Source of the DNA: Nitrospira sp.
GTDB taxonomy: Bacteria; Nitrospirota; Nitrospiria; Nitrospirales; Nitrospiraceae
DNA: 64,000 nucleotides
Reading direction: 5' to 3'
NCBI GenBank assembly: GCA_030123625.1
Contig: CP126121.1
Span: 3,264,179 to 3,328,178 of the forward strand
Shown: piece after piece, positions 54,102-62,426 of the stretch
How positions within the stretch are numbered: position 1 is the first letter of the stretch
How the letters are laid out: every line of letters starts with the position of its first letter
Position numbers and translations under genes: made by a program
Notes under the pieces: model-generated
The model's input: the letters and a program-made list of their open reading frames with translations, nothing else
Told to the model about the DNA's origin: nothing
Database searches by the model: none

Positions 54102-54734
54102 ATGCTGGTTTTTCTCGATGATTCCGGAGATCCCGGCTTTAAAGTGAAGAAGGGCTCTTCTCCATGCTTTGTGATCGCCTTGGTCATTTTCGACGATCAT
54201 TTGGAGGCTGAGGCTTGTGCTGTCGACATCAAGAAGCTACGGCGTGAGTTGGGACTGAACGATCACTTCGAATTCAAGTTCAGCAAGTGCTGTGACCGGT
54301 TCCGGAAAGCTTTTCTCGGCCGCGTCGCGCAATCAGCATTTCGTGTCCGCGCGATCGTCATGCGCAAGGAGGTCATTTATAGCCCTGAGCTACGGCAATC
54401 TAAGGACAATTTCTACCGATATGCTATTAAGATGGTGCTGCAACATAGCTTCGGCACTATCAAGAAGGCTCGCCTCAAGATGGACGGCCATGAGGATCGC
54501 GAATTTCGTCGGGAACTGTTCACTTATCTTCGGAAGCAACTGCAGATGACTCGTGACGGAGATCCTATCATCGAAGATGTGCGGATCGTCGATTCACAAA
54601 ACAATGTGCTGATTCAGCTTGCGGATATGGTCGCCGGGACGCTCCGACGGTATGCGGAGCAAGAAAAGGCGGATGCGATACAGTACAGAAATCTTATTGC
54701 AAAGCGGATTGAGGATGTGTGGGAGTTTAAGTAG
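54102..54734 (+). CDS. DUF3800-domain protein
   Basis: 210 residues. The family hallmark is the N-terminal MLVFLDDSGDPGF (two Asp) with the C-terminal IVDSQNNVLIQLADMVAGTL, and the central KFSKCCDRFR. DUF3800 is predicted to have an RNase H-like fold and is often found in defence or mobile regions. It is on the same strand, 27 bp after hsdS. Its enzymatic role is untested; inference only. Confidence 0.85.
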   Translation: MLVFLDDSGDPGFKVKKGSSPCFVIALVIFDDHLEAEACAVDIKKLRRELGLNDHFEFKFSKCCDRFRKAFLGRVAQSAFRVRAIVMRKEVIYSPELRQSKDNFYRYAIKMVLQHSFGTIKKARLKMDGHEDREFRRELFTYLRKQLQMTRDGDPIIEDVRIVDSQNNVLIQLADMVAGTLRRYAEQEKADAIQYRNLIAKRIEDVWEFK

Positions 54735-55212
54735 CTGTGGGAACAGAAAAAAATCGACCCAGCTCCTATCCCGAGGATCCTCGGGCACGCGCACCATACG
54801 GTGACAGTTCGGAAGCTGGGTCTTTGTATTCGTCACGGTACAGTACCAGTCGCATATCTGTCAACGCTTCTAGATGAAGCTGCGGAGACGCAGATATCCC
54901 TGATTGAGGACCTATAACCTATTTGGTATCAAAGGGTTAGGAAGAGGGTGAACTAGAAAGTCTTTTGTGTAGGGACACGAACCACGATTTCGAAGGGAAT
55001 CTGGCAGAAGTTAGGCAGCAGATTGCTTGGTCACGTCCAAGCCTGGAAATACCAAGACGGTGGGATGGCACGGCAGGACACGCGCCAGATGAAACAAAGC
55101 AAAGTTACGTACGGAGTCACGCCTTGTTCTGTGCAGCTTCTCCACAATTCTGTAGTCCGCTCATGGCCGTCGCCTCTGTCTTTGCCGAGGGCGACTTACT
55201 GAGCCGACCACC
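54735..55212. other. Intergenic stretch after DUF3800, with palindromic structure
   Basis: About 480 bp without a gene. GACCCAGCT at 54756 and AGCTGGGTC at 54814 are a 9-bp inverted pair. The loop contains a perfect 14-bp palindrome, CCGAGGATCCTCGG (54771-54784). The region could be a terminator or mobile-element end, followed by unidentified DNA up to the IS630 end. Confidence 0.45.
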
Positions 55213-56180
55213 AAATAGTGCGTACTGTCTCACGCGGCATACCGCACATGTTGCTCTTGAAAGAGGTTCTTGATCACCTGCGGTTGCTTCTGCCGTCGAT
55301 GCAGATGGCACCGCACCGTCTTGATGAGTTCGGTCCGGTTTGCCGGACGGCTCGTGCCCAGCCCATGGGTTTTGACGTCCTGGTTCAGCAGTTCATCCGG
55401 ATTGAGTTCTGGACAGTAGCCGGGCAGACGGATGAGGCGGAGTCGACTGGCGTGCCGGGCGACGCACCGTGTCACGACGGCAGAGCGATGCACGGGATGC
55501 CCGTCCACAATGAGATAGAGCCGGCGGCGAACCGACTTCAGCAGCCGTGTGAGGAATTGCACAAAGACCGGCGCACGAAACCGCCCCTGAAACACCATGA
55601 AGGCGAGTGCCCCTTTGTTGGTAATCGCCGAGATCATGTTGCAGCCGAAGCGTTGGCCGGTCGCCCGGGTCACTGGAGTCTGCCCCACTGGCGCATAGCT
55701 GCGGCCCGTCACATGGTCGCTGCGTAGCCCCATCTCATCTCCCCAGTACAGCACCGCCCGTTCGCGTTTTGCCTGCCGAGCCAGCGCCGGGTACTCCTGC
55801 CTCAGCCAGCGCGTAATGGCTGCGTCCTTCCGCTCGTAGGCCCGGCGCACCGGCTTCTGCGGGCTCAGCCCCCAGGTCTTGAGATAGCGCCCCACCGTCA
55901 CCAGCGACACCGTCAGGCCATATGTCCGTCGAATGAGGGCCGCCACGGCGGCCCGCGTCCATAGATAAAACGGCAGCTTCAGCTGATCCGGCATCCGCCC
56001 CACAATCAGCGCCCGAATGCGCGCGGCCTGCTTCTCATTCAGCAGTCCCCCACCGACCCGCCGTCCCCGGCACTTGAGCTTCAGGGCCCGCCGCCCTCCC
56101 GTCCGGTCGAGCCGCCCCCAATGTCCTGGCATCCGGTGTCTTACGCATGCCAGGGTCTATACCATCCTACGCACTATTTA
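55213..56180 (-). mobile_element. IS630-family element, 5'-deleted
   Basis: AAATAGTGCGTA at 55213 and its complement TACGCACTATTT at 56168-56179 are the terminal inverted repeats. The transposase inside lacks its N-terminal DNA-binding portion. The element abuts the CRISPR relic on its right. Confidence 0.68.
55230..56132 (-). CDS. IS630-family transposase, N-terminally shortened
   Basis: 300 residues. The DDE core is complete: VLYWGDEMGLRSDHVTGRSY (first Asp), LYLIVDGHPVHRSAVV (second Asp) and GYCPELNPDELLNQDVKTHG (Glu). The front has AALIRRTYGLTVSLVTVGRY but the N-terminal helix-turn-helix (about 70 residues in full-length relatives) is missing, the first 40 residues being GC-rich filler. 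It is probably inactive or defective in end recognition. Confidence 0.78.
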   Translation of the reverse strand: MPGHWGRLDRTGGRRALKLKCRGRRVGGGLLNEKQAARIRALIVGRMPDQLKLPFYLWTRAAVAALIRRTYGLTVSLVTVGRYLKTWGLSPQKPVRRAYERKDAAITRWLRQEYPALARQAKRERAVLYWGDEMGLRSDHVTGRSYAPVGQTPVTRATGQRFGCNMISAITNKGALAFMVFQGRFRAPVFVQFLTRLLKSVRRRLYLIVDGHPVHRSAVVTRCVARHASRLRLIRLPGYCPELNPDELLNQDVKTHGLGTSRPANRTELIKTVRCHLHRRQKQPQVIKNLFQEQHVRYAA

Positions 56181-56221
56181 GTGAACTGATCAGTAAATCA
56201 TTTCGCTGAGCGGGGCTTGCC

Positions 56222-56327
56222 GTAGCGCCCGCTCAAAAGGGCGGCGAGGATTGAAACAGGTGAAAGCCGCCGGAGCCCCGATCCCGTTGCAATAGCGCCC
56301 GCTCGAAAGGGCCCGATGCTGACCGTC
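56222..56327 (+). CRISPR. CRISPR relic: one full repeat, one spacer, one degenerate repeat
   Basis: A 36-bp repeat at 56222-56257 starts GTAGCGCCCGCTCAAAAGGG and ends GGATTGAAAC, the classic 3' tag. A 34-bp spacer (56258-56291) follows. A second copy at 56292-56327 keeps ATAGCGCCCGCTCGAAAGGG, then diverges, as terminal repeats do. No cas genes are nearby. The IS630 end lies about 40 bp upstream, consistent with loss of most of the array. The spacer target cannot be checked here. Confidence 0.62.
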
Positions 56328-56375
56328 GCTGTGCAGTGTGATAAACTGCGCGCCGGGTCGACCGGAGACTGGACT

Positions 56376-56576
56376 ATGGGTCTGATACTCGGAAAGCTCT
56401 ACATCGCACTCAGATCCGCCGGTGCCAGCGAGGAACAAGCCCAAGCGGCGGCGGCCGAGGTCTTCGGCTACGAGAATCGATGGACCAAGATTGAAAGGGA
56501 CCTCACGATCATCAAATGGATACTCGCCTTTAATCTCGCCACGACGATGGCCATTCTCCTCAAATTATTTAGCTGA
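56376..56576 (+). CDS. Small membrane-tail protein with coiled coil
   Basis: 66 residues from ATG 56376, with GGAG upstream. MGLILGKLYIALRSAGASEE leads to ALRSAGASEEQAQAAAAEVF (amphipathic helix), RWTKIERDLTIIKWI, and a terminal hydrophobic helix (ILAFNLATTMAILLKLF). It resembles DUF1640-like tail-anchored proteins of unknown role. It is immediately downstream of the CRISPR relic. Confidence 0.58.
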   Translation: MGLILGKLYIALRSAGASEEQAQAAAAEVFGYENRWTKIERDLTIIKWILAFNLATTMAILLKLFS

Positions 56577-56616
56577 TCGTCCATTGCCTTAAGCCGCGCG
56601 TTCCCGGTGAAAGGGG

Positions 56617-56860
56617 TTATCGCTCGCGGTAGCGAGCGATAAATTCTCGTGGCGAAAGCACGACTATTTCTTGACGCTTACTTGGAGGAAAATGCTTGAG
56701 GTTTCCTGTTATCAGACAGTCGGCTTTACCGGCAAGAGCAGTTTCCAGGAAGGGTTCATCGGTGGGATCAGGAAGTCTGGCCGGCAATGGATGCCCTGCG
56801 GCGCTGAATCGCTCTGATGTTATCTGGTCTGAACTCGGCGTAAGGACCGGCTGATCCCTT
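56617..56860 (-). pseudogene. PIN-domain toxin, 3' half plus frameshift
   Basis: On the minus strand LPDPTDEPFLETALAGKADC and LITGNLKHFPPSKRQEIVVL carry the two C-terminal acidic motifs and the GxxKxF turn of VapC-type PIN nucleases. The piece before it (EFRPDNIRAIQRRRAS) is in another frame, and the N-terminal half with the first catalytic Asp is absent. The relic borders the intact MNT/HEPN pair. Confidence 0.6.
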
Positions 56861-56927
56861 CATTTGTGGAAAAGCCGGGCAGCATTCGCTATCATGACGG
56901 CGATTGGCTCTCGGGAGATCTCGACGA

Positions 56928-57266
56928 ATGGCGGATACCCTCACTTTTCCACCGGTGACAGACCAACTCCTCGTCGAAGTGGTCCACCGCATTCTCACCA
57001 TTGGTTCTCCTATCAAGATTTTGTTGTTCGGCTCCCATGCCAAGGGTACCGCCCGTCCGGACAGTGATTTGGACCTGCTGATCATTGAAGAGTCCGACCT
57101 GCCTCGCTATCGGCGTTCGGGACGGTATCGACGGGTGCTCTGCGGGGTGTTTCCTGCCAAGGATATTGTCGTCTGGACCCCCCAAGAAATCGAAGAATGG
57201 AAAGCGGTGCCCAATGCCTTCATCTCCACCATACTCGCCGAAGGCAAGCTGCTCTATGAAAGATAG
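56928..57266 (+). CDS. MNT-type nucleotidyltransferase antitoxin
   Basis: 112 residues from ATG 56928, with GGGAG upstream. The minimal nucleotidyltransferase motif is ILLFGSHAKGTARPDSDLDL: GSH then DxD, with the second Asp pair in DLDLLII. MntA-type enzymes AMPylate the partner HEPN toxin and so neutralise it. The last 11 bp overlap the HEPN gene, showing a coupled pair. All catalytic residues are intact. Confidence 0.84.
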   Translation: MADTLTFPPVTDQLLVEVVHRILTIGSPIKILLFGSHAKGTARPDSDLDLLIIEESDLPRYRRSGRYRRVLCGVFPAKDIVVWTPQEIEEWKAVPNAFISTILAEGKLLYER

Positions 57267-57642
57267 ATTGGCCCTGGCTCAAGGGTGGTTTCGAAAGGCC
57301 GACAGCGACCTTGCAGATGCCCGGCGCACGACTGCCAGTGAGGGGCCCTACGACACCGCGTGCTTCCACGCTCAGCAAGCTGTCGAGAAGTATTTGAAAG
57401 GTGTGCTCGCATGGAGAGGTCTAGTGATTCCTCGCACGCATGACTTGGAGGAACTTCAGCGCTTGTGCACACAGCTTGAACCGTGGCCGGAGCTTGCGAC
57501 CTGCGATCTCATAGACCTGACGGCCTATGCCGTGGAACTTCGCTATGATGCAGAATTTTGGCCTCCGCAACCGACGGCCGCTGACGCCGTCAAATTGGCG
57601 GGGCAAATGCGCGCTCGTGTGCCACCGGACACCAACCCTTAA
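57256..57642 (+). CDS. HEPN-domain toxin partner of MNT
   Basis: 128 residues. WFRKADSDLADARRTTASEG and YDTACFHAQQAVEKYLKGVL are the first HEPN helices. The C-terminal helix carries AYAVELRYDAEFWPP, where RxxxxF-type spacing replaces the standard RxxxxxH RNase motif. HEPN proteins of MNT pairs cut tRNA or mRNA. The last gene of this pair ends the defence island. Confidence 0.82.
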   Translation: MKDRLALAQGWFRKADSDLADARRTTASEGPYDTACFHAQQAVEKYLKGVLAWRGLVIPRTHDLEELQRLCTQLEPWPELATCDLIDLTAYAVELRYDAEFWPPQPTAADAVKLAGQMRARVPPDTNP

Positions 57643-57762
57643 CCGTCGCCTGATCGTCCCCGCAGATCCCGCACTGTGATGAACTTCATCTCAACTCCTT
57701 TTGTGAGTGACGATAACGTACCTGATTGAGGCTCGATCGTCAAACAGAACGGAGCCGACTCA

Positions 57763-57930
57763 GTGGTGGTATCCGGTCAGTTCCGGAGGTCGCAGTGGGT
57801 GTCGTCAGGATTGCAGCACTCGGTTTCCAGTTGAATGGTCATGTGTTTGATGCCGAAGTCCGAGCTGATCCGGTTCTGGATCAACTGCAGCAACTCCAGC
57901 GGGATGCGTGACGCTCGAGCATGACATGGC
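57763..57930 (-). pseudogene. Duplicate C-terminal fragment of a CDF transporter
   Basis: On the minus strand it reads LELLQLIQNRISSDFGIKHM then TIQLETECCNPDDTHCDLRN, closely matching the C-terminus of the CDF gene at 60545-61483. Only the last about 50 codons are present. It lies just after the OafA-type acyltransferase, showing a local duplication or rearrangement about 3 kb in span. Confidence 0.75.
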
Positions 57931-57956
57931 TTGTTAACATAACGAGTCGAAGCGGA

Positions 57957-60062
57957 TTAATCAGGGTCATGCACAATCGTGTCTAATGCAAGAGCCAATG
58001 CCGACATCTGCCGGCCGGCAAAATCTCCGGTGAGGTGCTCATTATCACGGTACATGATTGTGTCTCCATGCATAGGTTTGCATGTTTGACGTTGGCATAG
58101 AAGGTCGGTGAGATCGAGAAAATGAACATGTGGCAACCCGCGTGCGGCGGCTTGTTCGGCCTCGAAAACGGCAGGATTGAGGACCACCGATTGATCCGCT
58201 TCACAGAAACCATCAGGATACCAGGGGTGACGAGCAGATCGAGCCAGGCAGGTCGGAATATGATATGGGAAGGTGGGGGTGTCGCGCATGACGACCACAC
58301 GCAGCCCTGTGAGCGCTTGTAGAGTCTGTCTCGCTCCGTCGCGCAACAGGTCCAGCGGTGGTGTTGGAGCGTGTCTGTTCTTCTTCCCAAGGTAGCTGGT
58401 CGAATTGCCAAGGAGCACGAGCGTCGGACGGAGTGCCGTAATTTGTTTAATCGCCTCCGTACGCCACTGAGCGCACGCGGCATTGTATTCTGCAAACCGA
58501 CCGATCCGGTTTATATCGAATGCGGAACAAGCCATTTTCACCATCGTTGTCAACTTCCATCCATTCACCTCCGCGATTCGCTCCAGTGGATTGAACCAAT
58601 GGGTGGCATGGGAATCTCCAAACAGGACGACATGGATTCCTGAAGCTCCGGTGCCATATTGGCATGTTTTAACCTCTGTTGATCGCAGATTCGCAACGCA
58701 CTGGTCTTTCCTTGGAAGCCTGTCGAGATCATGGCTGGCCGCAATGATAGACTTCAGTCGGGGGTCCTTCGTCAGCTCAGCAGCGAGCCCCATGCACAGC
58801 AGCGCGACACCGATCAAACAGATCGTGACAGCCCCGGCGAGGCCGACCGACAATGCCGGACGTTTTAGGAGAAAAGGGTGGAAGCGAATAGGATGCTCTA
58901 CCACATGATAGCTGATAGCGGCGACCGCCAAAGCGATGGTTACAGCAGCCACTTTACCTGTGCTGGAAATAGTCGGAAGAAATACCGCTGAGAAGATGAG
59001 AAAGGGCCAATGCCATAGATACCAGGAATAGGAGAGCTTTCCGAGTATCTGCAGGGGTGACGTGGCGAGCACAGTGCTTACTCCACGCTGGGGCAGTTCC
59101 GTCCCCGCAAGCAACACTGCGGCCGTGCCCACTGTGGGGATTAAAGCAACCCAGCCCGGGAACTTCGTATCGCCCAGGAGCGGGAGAAAATGTACGACAC
59201 CCAAAATCGCGAGAAAGCCAAGCCAGCCGAGAGCAAGCCACCAGCCGAAATGAACTGTACATTTGCCGCGGGGAAACAACACAGCGAGTCCTCCAATTCC
59301 AAACTCCCACGCTCGTGCCGGCAATTCATAGAACGCAAAGGTGCCGTCGTATGTGGTGAGCACAACTCCGGTGCACAGTGAAATGATGGTCAAGCCAAAG
59401 AGCACGGTGATCAATCCCCTCAAAGACCCCCACCAACGTAACGTCAAGAGGATTAACAACGGCCAGAACAAGTAGAACTGCTCTTCGACGGCCAGTGACC
59501 AGGTGTGTAATAAAGGATTGGATTGCGCATCCGGAGCAAAGTAATCCTTAGCACTCCTGTTGAAGAAAATATTGCTTGCATAGAGGGCTGCCGCACGACC
59601 GGCGTGTCCAGCCCTGTCCAGCTCTAGAGGATCCAGAAGGATGGCTCCAACTAGGAGAGTGGCCGCCAAAGTGAGCGCGAAGGCAGGGACCAACCGACGA
59701 ACACGGCGGGCATAAAACTCTAACAGACTAAGTTTCGAGGTCTTTTGAACTTCACCGACCAACATGCCTGTGATAAGAAACCCCGACAACACAAAGAAAA
59801 CATCAACTCCGACGAACCCCCCCGAGAAGCCTGATAGCCCACAGTGGAACAGGACGACCATCAGAACCGCGATTCCACGCAGCCCTTCAATGTCTGGTCG
59901 AAAACCCGATGATCTCTCATGCGAAGACCATCGCACGTCATTTCTGGGTGATTGTTCCCCCGTACTAACTTGTCCTATTGAGATGGAGGGCATTGAGCGT
60001 GCCGACAGAAGGGATGTTGACCACCGTTGGATCAATCGGCTCCGGCGGTTGGTTTCTAACAT
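57957..60062 (-). CDS. OafA-type membrane acyltransferase with SGNH domain
   Basis: About 701 residues. The N-terminal acyltransferase-3 part starts FRPDIEGLRGIAVLMVVLFH (catalytic His at the end of helix 1) with about ten helices. The C-terminal periplasmic SGNH domain has VVLFGDSHATHWFNPLERI, GNSTSYLG and YRDNEHLTGDFAG. OafA-like enzymes O-acetylate O-antigen or peptidoglycan by passing the acetyl group across the membrane. The N-terminal start is uncertain, with further ATG choices near 59993. Glycan-modifying neighbours are absent, so its target is open. Confidence 0.86.
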   Translation of the reverse strand: MLETNRRSRLIQRWSTSLLSARSMPSISIGQVSTGEQSPRNDVRWSSHERSSGFRPDIEGLRGIAVLMVVLFHCGLSGFSGGFVGVDVFFVLSGFLITGMLVGEVQKTSKLSLLEFYARRVRRLVPAFALTLAATLLVGAILLDPLELDRAGHAGRAAALYASNIFFNRSAKDYFAPDAQSNPLLHTWSLAVEEQFYLFWPLLILLTLRWWGSLRGLITVLFGLTIISLCTGVVLTTYDGTFAFYELPARAWEFGIGGLAVLFPRGKCTVHFGWWLALGWLGFLAILGVVHFLPLLGDTKFPGWVALIPTVGTAAVLLAGTELPQRGVSTVLATSPLQILGKLSYSWYLWHWPFLIFSAVFLPTISSTGKVAAVTIALAVAAISYHVVEHPIRFHPFLLKRPALSVGLAGAVTICLIGVALLCMGLAAELTKDPRLKSIIAASHDLDRLPRKDQCVANLRSTEVKTCQYGTGASGIHVVLFGDSHATHWFNPLERIAEVNGWKLTTMVKMACSAFDINRIGRFAEYNAACAQWRTEAIKQITALRPTLVLLGNSTSYLGKKNRHAPTPPLDLLRDGARQTLQALTGLRVVVMRDTPTFPYHIPTCLARSARHPWYPDGFCEADQSVVLNPAVFEAEQAAARGLPHVHFLDLTDLLCQRQTCKPMHGDTIMYRDNEHLTGDFAGRQMSALALALDTIVHDPD

Positions 60063-60544
60063 CGAGTCAGCCGACCGTTCGTGAAGATGCCTGACGGGCC
60101 ATCAATAGATGGCTCGATGACACTCGAGCAATTGCGTCCATGATCAGCAGACTCCGGCCCATAGACCGCTCCGACAGCATTCAACCGTTGTATCGACGAG
60201 AGATGCGCGGGGCGGCGGCCGTACATATCCTTCGCGAGCGTTTCGTTGTAAGACATCGCTGTGCGCTTTCTCTTCATGCATGGCTCACCATCAGGTTTTA
60301 TTGCGAGCCGGTTATTATTGTAGTGAGCTTGGAGTCAACCTTTCAAGGATTAGCAATCGAATCCTTCCGCCCCGTGCCCGTTTTGAATCCCTTTCCAGGC
60401 AAACTTCATTAAAGCAAAACTCGGGCTATTGGATGGCGGCTTCGACGGGGAAATCGGTGATTGAAGCGCTGAAGGCTTCGGACAGGGGTTGGCCCGAAGC
60501 GCTAAACAGAAACGGCACGCGATGTCCTGCAAGAATCGGAACGA
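60063..60544. other. Intergenic stretch between acyltransferase and CDF gene
   Basis: About 480 bp. A 73-codon minus-strand frame at 60056-60277 (MSYNETLAKDMYGRRPAHLS) has no convincing family. No other gene, tRNA or terminator was seen. Confidence 0.4.
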
Positions 60545-61483
60545 TCAGTGAGGATGCGCGAAGGTCTGGGCTTCGTGGTGGTGTCCGGTCAGCTTCCGAA
60601 GGTCGCAGTGGATGTCGTCGGGATCGCAGCATTCGGTTTCCAACTGAATGGTCATATGTCTGATGCCGAAATCCGTCGTGATCCGATTCTGAATCAACTG
60701 CAGCAACTCCAGCGGAGTGCGATGATGTTCGATCATGACATGGCTGGTCAGCATGACCAACCGAGGTTCGACCGCCCAAATGTGGAGATCATGCACGTTC
60801 TTGACGCCTGGGATGGCTTCCATCGTGGCTGCGACATGAGACGCACTGATGCCAGGCGGCGTCGATTCCAATAAGACCTCCATCGATTCTTTGAAGATCG
60901 GCCACGCTCCTCGAACGATCGCACCGACCACCAGCAAGCTCACGAGCGGATCCAGGACCGTCCAGCCTGTCAGGAAAATAGCCCCACCACTGACGATGAC
61001 ACCGAGCGACACCCACGCGTCTCCTAACATATGCCAGAATGCGCTTCGGATGTTCAGATCGTCTTTCGCTCCGTGCTGGAGCAACAGGGCGATTCCGAGA
61101 TTGGCCACGAAACTGACGGTTGCGACCGCCATGACCCAGCCTCCATCAATAGGAACCGGTTGCAGCAGGCGTTTCATGCCGACCAGCGCGATGCCGAGTG
61201 CCGTCAATAGGAGGATAAAACTGTTCAGAAACGCCGCGATGATGCCGGCACGATGGTAGCCAAATGTTCGGCTTTCCGACGCAGGGCGCGCGGTGAGGAG
61301 ATGGGCATACAGTGCCAGAAAGAGCGACCCTTGATCGACGAGATTGTGGCCTGCATCGCTCATGAGCCCGATGCTGTTGAGGAGCCAGCCGCCGATGAAC
61401 TCGGCCGCGATGATCACGGCATTGATGGCCAAGGCCAGCTGGAGTCGGGATCGGAGATGTGCATATGAAGCCAGTGCCGTCAT
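60545..61483 (-). CDS. Cation diffusion facilitator (CzcD/ZitB-like)
   Basis: 312 residues from ATG 61483. Six membrane helices with the metal-site motifs SDAGHNLVDQGSLFLALYAH and HMLGDAWVSLGVIVSGG (HxxxD in helices 2 and 5), and a cytosolic C-terminal domain LHIWAVEPRLVMLTSHVMIE. CDF exporters move Zn2+, Co2+ or Cd2+ out in exchange for H+. The tail is short, ending LTGHHHEAQTFAHPH. A longer start at 61567 is unlikely. A partial copy of its end sits at 57763. Confidence 0.9.
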   Translation of the reverse strand: MTALASYAHLRSRLQLALAINAVIIAAEFIGGWLLNSIGLMSDAGHNLVDQGSLFLALYAHLLTARPASESRTFGYHRAGIIAAFLNSFILLLTALGIALVGMKRLLQPVPIDGGWVMAVATVSFVANLGIALLLQHGAKDDLNIRSAFWHMLGDAWVSLGVIVSGGAIFLTGWTVLDPLVSLLVVGAIVRGAWPIFKESMEVLLESTPPGISASHVAATMEAIPGVKNVHDLHIWAVEPRLVMLTSHVMIEHHRTPLELLQLIQNRITTDFGIRHMTIQLETECCDPDDIHCDLRKLTGHHHEAQTFAHPH

Positions 61484-61571
61484 GCATGACAGTTTCGCAC
61501 GGAGGACGCAGCGCAGCAAGCCTTGCCGAAGGTTTCCATCACGGAAATTGCAATAAAGAAATTGCAATCGA

Positions 61572-62426
61572 CTACCGAACGGATTTAGGCGGAAGCCGTT
61601 CGCTTAACACCGGATAGTTGGCTTGATCCATTCCTGAATTGCCCGTAGACAGGTCCGTCGCAATCACTCGGAGCGTGATCCCGTCGGGAACTTCTTTCGA
61701 CGGCGGCACAAAGAACGGTGCTTCAAAGGAGCGGCTTCCTTCGTCATAAAACAGTTGCAGTCGCTCGATGATCTGGTCCCCGATCAACACCTCTCCATAA
61801 ATACGGATCTTTCGCGAGTCCCAATCTCCATGGGGGCGGACCAAGGAGCCGGACAGGGTTCGGACTGAGGCTCGGAGTTTCACATCGTCCTTTGCGATCA
61901 ATGCCTCGCGTGGGGTGGGGCGCTCGATCTGAACCAGGTAGCCATGGAGATGCAGGACAATGCCGTCGTGTGTCAGATCTTGTCCCGGGATCAACAACAA
62001 GGTTTGGGTGGTCCTCCGCAATGCTACGGGATAGGCGAGTGGCCCTTCTGCGGAGATTTCCACTAATGTCGGCTTCTGCAGCTCCAACGTCGTGGTGAAG
62101 GCGGCAGAAGGACGAGAGCTGTAGATCGGCTCTTCCATCATATGGGGGGTGCGCATGATTTGATTCTGATCTCCTGATTCGCCCTGCTGCAGGCCGGTTG
62201 CCAGAATGTGGCCGCTCGCGACATCGGTAATCGTCACGCGCGCGCCGCCGACTTCGCGGCCCAATACCATCGCCCCATGCGCGACGACCCGCACGAGCAC
62301 CGTCGTCGGCTGAGGATCGTTGAGCGATGAATCAGCGAAAGCGTGGTTGTTGGCGGGAGTCAGAAAGGAGAGGAGCAAAAGGAGCGAGACAATCAGTCCA
62401 ACCGGGACGAAGGAAGATCGCGTCAT
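61572..62426 (-). CDS. Periplasmic hypothetical protein
   Basis: 284 residues. A signal peptide (VGLIVSLLLLLSFLTPAN) is followed by beta-rich repeats resembling fibronectin-type or carboxypeptidase-regulatory modules (TTLELQKPTLVEISAEGPLA, GIVLHLHGYLVQIERPTP, KIRIYGEVLIGDQIIERL). It is not recognised as a known family. Its start overlaps the metG stop by 4 bp, so it is translated with metG. Confidence 0.65.
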   Translation of the reverse strand: MTRSSFVPVGLIVSLLLLLSFLTPANNHAFADSSLNDPQPTTVLVRVVAHGAMVLGREVGGARVTITDVASGHILATGLQQGESGDQNQIMRTPHMMEEPIYSSRPSAAFTTTLELQKPTLVEISAEGPLAYPVALRRTTQTLLLIPGQDLTHDGIVLHLHGYLVQIERPTPREALIAKDDVKLRASVRTLSGSLVRPHGDWDSRKIRIYGEVLIGDQIIERLQLFYDEGSRSFEAPFFVPPSKEVPDGITLRVIATDLSTGNSGMDQANYPVLSERLPPKSVR

